In this document: piece after piece, positions 59,114 to 64,000 of the stretch
How positions within the stretch are numbered: the first letter of the stretch is position 1
Layout of the letters: each line of letters starts with the position of its first letter
NCBI RefSeq assembly: GCF_016809835.1
Contig: NZ_JAFBIL020000003.1
Location: forward strand, 496,001-560,000
Direction of reading: 5' to 3'
DNA length: 64,000 nt
Origin: Massilia soli
GTDB lineage: Bacteria > Pseudomonadota > Gammaproteobacteria > Burkholderiales > Burkholderiaceae_D
Made by a program: the position numbers and the translations under genes
The notes under the pieces: generated by a model
What the model saw: the letters and a program-made list of their open reading frames with translations, nothing else
Told to the model about the DNA's origin: nothing
Databases searched by the model: none

Positions 59114-61381
59114 TTAGCGCAGTTCGCCGTCCAGCTTCACGCAGTCGACGAAGTAGCCCATCTTGCCGTCCACTTCGCGCTTGACCAGGCCGTGCACGTC
59201 GGTCTCGAAGCCTGGGAAGCGCTCGTTGAAGTCGCGTGCGAAGCGCAGGTAGTCGACGATGGTCTTGTTGAAGCGCTCGCCCGGAATCAGCAGCGGAATG
59301 CCCGGCGGGTAAGGCGTCAGCAGGATGGCGGTAATGCGGCCCTCCAGCTCTTCGATCGAGACGCGCTCGATCTCGCGGTGCGCCATCTTGGCGAAGGCGT
59401 CCGACGGCTTCATCGCAGGAATCATGTCCGACAGGTACATCTCGGTGGTCAGGCGGGCCACGTCCGACTTCTTGTAGAAGTCATGGATCGACTGGCACAA
59501 GTCGCGCAGGCCCCAGGCTTCGTAACGCGGGTTCGCTGCCGCGAATTCCGGCAGGATGCGCCACATCGGCTGGTTCTTGTCGTAGTCGTCCTTGAACTGC
59601 TGCAGCGCCGTGACCAGCGTGTTCCAGCGGCCCTTGGTGATACCGATCGTGAACATGATGAAGAACGAGTACAGGCCGCACTTCTCGATGATGACGCCGT
59701 GCTCGGCAAGGTACTTGGTGACGATCGACGCAGGAATGCCGCTTTCGCCGAACTGACCGTCCAGCGACAGGCCAGGCGTGACAACCGTCGCCTTGATCGG
59801 GTCGAGCATGTTGAAGCCCGGCGCCAGCTTGCCGAAGCCGTGCCAGGTGTCTTCGGCGCGGATCATCCAGTCGTCCTGGGTACCGATGCCTTCTTCGCTG
59901 AAGGTGTCCGGTCCCCAGACCTTGAACCACCAGTCGTTGCCGAATTCGGCGTCGACCTTCTTCATCGCGCGGCGGAAGTCGAGCGCTTCGAAGATCGACT
60001 CTTCCACCAGCGCGGTGCCGCCCGGCGCTTCCATCATGGCAGCGGCGACGTCGCACGAGGCGATGATCGAATACTGCGGCGAGGTCGAGGTGTGCATCAG
60101 GTAGGCTTCATTGAATGCGTCCTGGTCCAGCTTGACCGATTCCGATTCGCGCACCAGCACCTGCGACGCCTGCGACAGGCCGGCGAGCAGCTTGTGGGTC
60201 GACTGGGTCGAGAAGATCATCGACTCCTTGGCGCGCGGGCGGTCCTTGCCGATCGCGTGCATGTTCTTGTAGAAGTCGTGGAAGGTCGCATGCGGCAGCC
60301 ACGCTTCGTCGAAGTGCAGCGTGTCGATCTTGCCGTCCAACATTTCGCGCAGGGTCTCGACGTTGTACACCACGCCGTCGTAGGTCGACTGGGTGATGGT
60401 CAGGATGCGTGGCTTCTTGTTGACGGCTTCGCGGGCGAACGGATTGGCCTCGATCTTGCGGGCGATCGATTCAGGCGTGAACTCTTCGAGCGGGATCGGG
60501 CCGATGATGCCGAGGTGATTCCGGGTCGGCATCAGGAACACAGGGATCGCGCCGCACATGATGATCGAGTGCAGGATCGACTTGTGGCAGTTACGGTCGA
60601 CGACGACGATGTCGCCAGGCGCGACGGTCGAGTGCCAGACCATCTTGTTCGAGGTCGAGGTGCCGTTGGTGACGAAGTAGCAGTGGTCGGCGTTGAAGAT
60701 GCGTGCGGCGTTGCGCTCCGACTTGGCGACCGGGCCGGTGTGGTCCAGCAGCTGGCCGAGTTCTTCCACCGCGTTGCAGACGTCGGCGCGCAGCAAGTTC
60801 TCACCGAAGAACTGGTGGAACATCTGGCCGATCGGCGACTTCAGGAAAGCCACGCCGCCCGAGTGGCCGGGGCAGTGCCACGAATACGAACCGTCGTTGG
60901 CATAGTTGACCAGCGCGCGGAAGAACGGCGGCGCCAGGCCGTCGAGATACGACTTCGCTTCGCGGATGATGTGGCGCGCGACGAACTCCGGCGTGTCCTC
61001 GAACATGTGGATGAAGCCATGCAGCTCGCGCAGCACGTCGTTCGGGATGTGGCGCGAGGTGCGCGTTTCGCCGTAGATGTAGATCGGGATATCCGCGTTC
61101 TTGTGGCGGATCTCCTTGACGAAGGCGCGCAGCGCGGTCAGCGCGAAGTTGGTCTCTTCGATCGAGCCCGCGCCGAATTCCTCATCGTCGATCGACAGTA
61201 CGAAGGCCGACGCGCGCGACTGCTGCTGCGCGAATTGCGACAGGTCGCCATAGCTGGTCAGGCCAAGCACTTCCATGCCTTCCTTTTCCATCGCGGCTGC
61301 GAGTGCGCGAATGCCGAGGCCCGAGGTGTTCTCGGAACGAAAATCCTCGTCGATAATGACGATTGGGAAACGAAATTTCAT
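59114..61381 (-). CDS. Orn/Lys/Arg decarboxylase (PLP, group III; AdiA-like length)
   Basis: The product is 755 residues from ATG 61381, preceded by GGAG. An N-terminal wing domain (1-140) precedes the PLP domain with HCPGHSGG at 169-176, HFDEAWLPHA near 356-365 and the PLP lysine in STHKLLAG (Lys397). A C-terminal domain with ALLTPYPPGIPLLIPG follows. Length and motifs resemble AdiA-type arginine decarboxylase, but lysine or ornithine cannot be excluded by eye. It may serve acid resistance or polyamine synthesis. No antiporter gene is adjacent. A TTG start at 61393 is possible. Confidence 0.88.
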   Translation of the reverse strand: MKFRFPIVIIDEDFRSENTSGLGIRALAAAMEKEGMEVLGLTSYGDLSQFAQQQSRASAFVLSIDDEEFGAGSIEETNFALTALRAFVKEIRHKNADIPIYIYGETRTSRHIPNDVLRELHGFIHMFEDTPEFVARHIIREAKSYLDGLAPPFFRALVNYANDGSYSWHCPGHSGGVAFLKSPIGQMFHQFFGENLLRADVCNAVEELGQLLDHTGPVAKSERNAARIFNADHCYFVTNGTSTSNKMVWHSTVAPGDIVVVDRNCHKSILHSIIMCGAIPVFLMPTRNHLGIIGPIPLEEFTPESIARKIEANPFAREAVNKKPRILTITQSTYDGVVYNVETLREMLDGKIDTLHFDEAWLPHATFHDFYKNMHAIGKDRPRAKESMIFSTQSTHKLLAGLSQASQVLVRESESVKLDQDAFNEAYLMHTSTSPQYSIIASCDVAAAMMEAPGGTALVEESIFEALDFRRAMKKVDAEFGNDWWFKVWGPDTFSEEGIGTQDDWMIRAEDTWHGFGKLAPGFNMLDPIKATVVTPGLSLDGQFGESGIPASIVTKYLAEHGVIIEKCGLYSFFIMFTIGITKGRWNTLVTALQQFKDDYDKNQPMWRILPEFAAANPRYEAWGLRDLCQSIHDFYKKSDVARLTTEMYLSDMIPAMKPSDAFAKMAHREIERVSIEELEGRITAILLTPYPPGIPLLIPGERFNKTIVDYLRFARDFNERFPGFETDVHGLVKREVDGKMGYFVDCVKLDGELR

Positions 61382-61450
61382 GGGCAGCTCCAAAGCGAAG
61401 CGCCGCGAGGGCTGTCACCGCCACAAAGGCAGGACGTCGCTCACGGCACC

Positions 61451-61494
61451 GAAAAAAATAAGATGCGGATTTTCGCAGAAATGGCCGCAATCCG
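61451..61494 (-). terminator. Possible terminator after folA
   Basis: On the minus strand CGGATT (61489-61494) and AATCCG (61466-61471) flank a 17-nt region that can also pair (GCGG/CCGC). A T-rich run down to 61451 follows. It is a plausible but not strong terminator in the 185-bp gap before the decarboxylase gene. Confidence 0.4.
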
Positions 61495-61566
61495 GTGAAA
61501 AACTTTTGTAAGAGTAACCACTACTTGGCGTGCTTGGCGCACCCTTGCAATTCTATCAATAAATAC

Positions 61567-62049
61567 TCACAAGCGCTCGTACGTTACGTAGGAAAAGTCG
61601 AAACCATTCGATTCCGAATGCTGCGTCACGCGCGCCGACTCGCGCCAGGTGTCTGGCGGCAGCTCGGGGAAGAAGGTATCGCACTCGAACGTATGCGCGA
61701 TTTCGGTGACGATCATGCGGTCGGCCAGAGGCAGCGACTCGTTGAAAATCTGGGCGCCGCCGATAATGGCCGCCGGCTCGTCGCCGACCAGCGCGATGGC
61801 CGCGGCCAGCGAGGTCACCGCCTCGACGCCGTCATGGCGCCAGTGGGCATTGCGAGTGATGACGATGTTGCGGCGGCCTGGCAGCGGGCGGCCGATGGAA
61901 TCGAAGGTCTTGCGGCCCATGATGATCGGGTGGCCGAGCGTGACGCGCTTGAAGTGCGCCAGGTCTTCGGGCAGGTGCCATGGCAGGGTGTTGTTGACGC
62001 CGATGCCGCGCGCGGCATCGATGGCGACGACGATGGTCAGCTGGGTCAT
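61567..62049 (-). CDS. folA: Dihydrofolate reductase FolA
   Basis: A 160-residue enzyme. IVVAIDAARGIGVNNTLPW at 5-23 covers the NADPH and substrate loop (M20 equivalent), IIMGRKTFDSIG lies near 42, and IIGGAQIF at about 95-102 contains the GG pair. It regenerates tetrahydrofolate. It begins one base after the thyA stop, the usual thyA-folA pairing. Confidence 0.96.
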   Translation of the reverse strand: MTQLTIVVAIDAARGIGVNNTLPWHLPEDLAHFKRVTLGHPIIMGRKTFDSIGRPLPGRRNIVITRNAHWRHDGVEAVTSLAAAIALVGDEPAAIIGGAQIFNESLPLADRMIVTEIAHTFECDTFFPELPPDTWRESARVTQHSESNGFDFSYVTYERL

Positions 62050-62050
62050 G

Positions 62051-62845
62051 TCATACCGCCACTGGCGCTTTGATCGCCGCTTGCGGCTCGTAGCCGGTCA
62101 CCTCGAAGTCGTCGAAGGTGTAGTCGAACAGCGAATCGGGCTTGCGCTTGATGACCAGCTGCGGCAGCGGGCCGGGTGTGCGCGACAGCTGCAGGTCGAC
62201 CTGTTCCATGTGATTCGAGTACAGGTGGCAGTCGCCGCCGGTCCAGACGAAGTCGCCCACGTCGAGGCCGGCCTGCTGCGCCATCATGTGGGTCAGCAGC
62301 GCGTACGAGGCGATATTGAAAGGCACGCCCAGGAAGATGTCGGCGCTGCGCTGGTACAGCTGGCACGACAGCTTGCCGTCGGCGACATAGAACTGGAACA
62401 GCGCGTGGCAAGGCGGCAGCTTCATCTGCGGGATGTCGGCCACGTTCCAGGCCGAGACCATCATGCGGCGCGAGTCCGGGTTGTTCCTGATTTGTTCGAG
62501 CACCTGCGAGATCTGGTCGACATGGCCGCCGCCGGGGGTCGGCCAGTTGCGCCACTGGTAGCCGTAGATCGGGCCCAGGTTGCCCTCGGCATCGGCCCAC
62601 TCGTCCCAGATCGACACACCGTTTTCCTTCAGGTAGGCGATGTTGGTCGAGCCGGCGAGGAACCAGATCAGTTCATGGATGATGGACTTGAGGTGCACCT
62701 TCTTGGTCGTCAGGAGGGGGAAGCCCTCCTGCAGGTTGAAGCGCATCTGGTGGCCGAACACGGAACGCGTGCCGGTACCGGTACGGTCGGTTTTCCCGGT
62801 GCCATGGTCGCGGACATGGCGCATGAAATCAAGATATTGGCGCAT
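62051..62845 (-). CDS. thyA: Thymidylate synthase ThyA
   Basis: A 264-residue enzyme matching E. coli ThyA length. The active-site block is [11 protein letters not shown] with Cys146. NRTGTGT-type phosphate loop residues lie near 20-27 ([11 protein letters not shown]), and [18 protein letters not shown] is near 165. It converts dUMP to dTMP using methylene-tetrahydrofolate. folA follows immediately. Confidence 0.97.
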   Translation of the reverse strand: MRQYLDFMRHVRDHGTGKTDRTGTGTRSVFGHQMRFNLQEGFPLLTTKKVHLKSIIHELIWFLAGSTNIAYLKENGVSIWDEWADAEGNLGPIYGYQWRNWPTPGGGHVDQISQVLEQIRNNPDSRRMMVSAWNVADIPQMKLPPCHALFQFYVADGKLSCQLYQRSADIFLGVPFNIASYALLTHMMAQQAGLDVGDFVWTGGDCHLYSNHMEQVDLQLSRTPGPLPQLVIKRKPDSLFDYTFDDFEVTGYEPQAAIKAPVAV

Positions 62846-62879
62846 CGAGGGGCTCTTATGGTGAAGGCGTGATTGTAAC

Positions 62880-63971
62880 TCAGGCTGTCTTTTCCATGGC
62901 GGCGCATAGCAGATCGAGGGCCTTGCGCACGACGTGGTCCGGCATGCCGGTCAGGTTGTCGCCGACGTAAAGTTCGACCACGCTTGTGCAAGGCAGCGCG
63001 CCATGGGCGGCGCGGCCGAACAGCCAGATCTGGTGGTCCCGCGCGACGTCGTTGCGGATCTCCAGCGCGCGCTCGCGCGACACCGGCAGGTGCAGGTGCA
63101 GCATGTTGGCTTGCGGCCTGGCCGGGTTGACCTTGATGGAGGGGTAATCGCGCAGCGTGTCGTACAGGCGTTCGGTGCGCCGGAAGTACAGCGGCATGTC
63201 GGCGAGGCGCTGCTCGAACTGCATCGCCGCCGACACCACGTAGGGCGAGCGATGGATCACATTGCCGCCCTGGCGGCGGAACCATTCGGCCGCGCGCGCG
63301 ACGAAGCGCTCGGTCCCGGCCAGCATCGCGCCACCGAGTCCGCCGATCCCCTTGTAGAGCGACACGTAGGCAGAATCGAAGCCTGACGCGATTTCGCCGG
63401 CCGATCGCTGATAGCCCGCTGCGCTCTCCCAGAGCCGGGCGCCGTCCATGTGCAGGTGTACCTTGGAGTTGCGGCAATGGGCCTTGATTGCCTCAAGCTC
63501 TTTCCAGCTTGGCACCTGGCCGCCGATCTCGCGCATTGGAAGTTCGAGTGCGACGGCGCCAAGGCGGTCCGGGATCTGGGCGAGATCGGCGACTGTGAAG
63601 GGGCGATGGCGGTCGCCGACCTGCAGCGCATCGAAGTGGCCGAGCAATTGGTAATTGGACTTCTCGTGCACCAGGATATGCGAGGTCGGATGCAGGGCGG
63701 CGAGGCGGCTGCCGCGATCCTCGCACGCCAGGCGCAGCGCGGTCACCTGCGCCATGGTGCCGCTGATACAGAAGACGGCGGTTTCAAAGCCGAGGAGGCT
63801 GGCGATTTTCTGCTCAAACTGCTGAATCAGTTCGCCATTGCCATAGACGTCGTGCGCCACGGAGTTGGTCTCGCACCAGGCCGCCATCGCCGCGAACATC
63901 TCAGCAGGCGACCTTGGCCGATGGCCTGGCAGCACGGTATGACATTGTTTCAACAGCTCGGCGTCGGTCAC
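62880..63971 (-). CDS. Threonine aldolase / beta-eliminating lyase family
   Basis: A 363-residue PLP enzyme from a GTG start at 63971, which has GAGGAG about five bases upstream. The family blocks are [11 protein letters not shown] near 43, [13 protein letters not shown] near 68-80, [13 protein letters not shown] near 172-184 and the PLP lysine in [11 protein letters not shown] (Lys207). It probably cleaves L-threonine or allo-threonine to glycine and acetaldehyde. It runs 35 bp upstream of thyA on the same strand. Confidence 0.85.
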   Translation of the reverse strand: MTDAELLKQCHTVLPGHRPRSPAEMFAAMAAWCETNSVAHDVYGNGELIQQFEQKIASLLGFETAVFCISGTMAQVTALRLACEDRGSRLAALHPTSHILVHEKSNYQLLGHFDALQVGDRHRPFTVADLAQIPDRLGAVALELPMREIGGQVPSWKELEAIKAHCRNSKVHLHMDGARLWESAAGYQRSAGEIASGFDSAYVSLYKGIGGLGGAMLAGTERFVARAAEWFRRQGGNVIHRSPYVVSAAMQFEQRLADMPLYFRRTERLYDTLRDYPSIKVNPARPQANMLHLHLPVSRERALEIRNDVARDHQIWLFGRAAHGALPCTSVVELYVGDNLTGMPDHVVRKALDLLCAAMEKTA

Positions 63972-64000
63972 AAAAACTCCTCTGCAAATGTTCCAAAATC

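Noticed and set aside
59192-61498. 768-codon plus-strand open frame opposite the decarboxylase
   Set aside because: Same reason: antisense frame of a clearly conserved PLP enzyme, with Arg/Asp/Val-rich product and no motif.
1-64000. tRNA, rRNA, CRISPR array, insertion sequence or prophage
   Set aside because: Intergenic gaps are short (mostly under 260 bp). I saw no cloverleaf, regularly spaced repeats, transposase motif or phage genes.

Overview
The window looks like a chromosomal segment of a Betaproteobacterium of the order Burkholderiales, most likely Oxalobacteraceae (Massilia/Duganella/Janthinobacterium type). It is GC-rich. It pairs MSHA-type pilus genes and a class I PHA synthase with its PhaR regulator with housekeeping blocks in Burkholderiales-like order (bamD / rluD-pgeF-phaC; rpfE-recJ; prfB-lysS; lolCD-tatD-comEC). 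The family-level placement is inference from protein character and gene order; no database search was run. I found no rRNA, tRNA, CRISPR array, insertion sequence or prophage.

Layout. 1-7 kb: the 3' end of mshQ, then a tightly overlapping mshI-I2-J-K-L-M-N set for the MSHA pilus assembly platform. 7-11 kb: a GST, a degenerate HD-GYP protein, a YbdL-like aminotransferase, a lone PIN-domain protein and yaaA. 11-16.7 kb: bamD, rluD, pgeF, a small membrane protein, phaC and phaR. 16.8-24 kb: rimO, metC, trxC, a DUF72 protein, a hybrid histidine kinase and a small lipoprotein. 24-33 kb: serB, mfd, a 5'-nucleotidase, an HDOD protein, a DUF5335 protein and a class A penicillin-binding protein. 33-38.4 kb: a short-chain epimerase divergent from a LysR regulator, a POT peptide transporter, ppnN. 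38.5-42 kb: prfB (with its programmed +1 frameshift), a HAD phosphatase and lysS on the minus strand. 42-47 kb: an accessory-looking stretch with a lipoprotein CpdB fused to Sel1-like repeats and a compact minus-strand set (Xre-type antitoxin, RES toxin, DUF2288, methyltransferase, small protein). 47-52 kb: recJ-rpfE and two adjacent ferritin-like genes. 52-57.5 kb: lolC-lolD-tatD-comEC. 57.5-64 kb: an alpha/beta hydrolase, dcd, a basic amino-acid decarboxylase, folA, thyA and a threonine aldolase-family enzyme.

How genes work together. The msh genes build one inner-membrane platform and secretin. phaC and phaR make and sense PHA granules. trxC, yaaA and possibly the ferritin-like pair are oxidative-stress functions. 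serB/mfd, folA/thyA and lolC/lolD are each overlapping or adjacent genes with coupled expression. The least understood parts are the two-gene ferritin-like cassette (50112-52088), the five-gene RES/Xre cluster (44456-46820), the 3' antisense overlap between the penicillin-binding protein and the DUF5335 gene, and a possible tiny membrane-protein gene at 38524-38619. I did not find one clear-cut new system; these are the best candidates.
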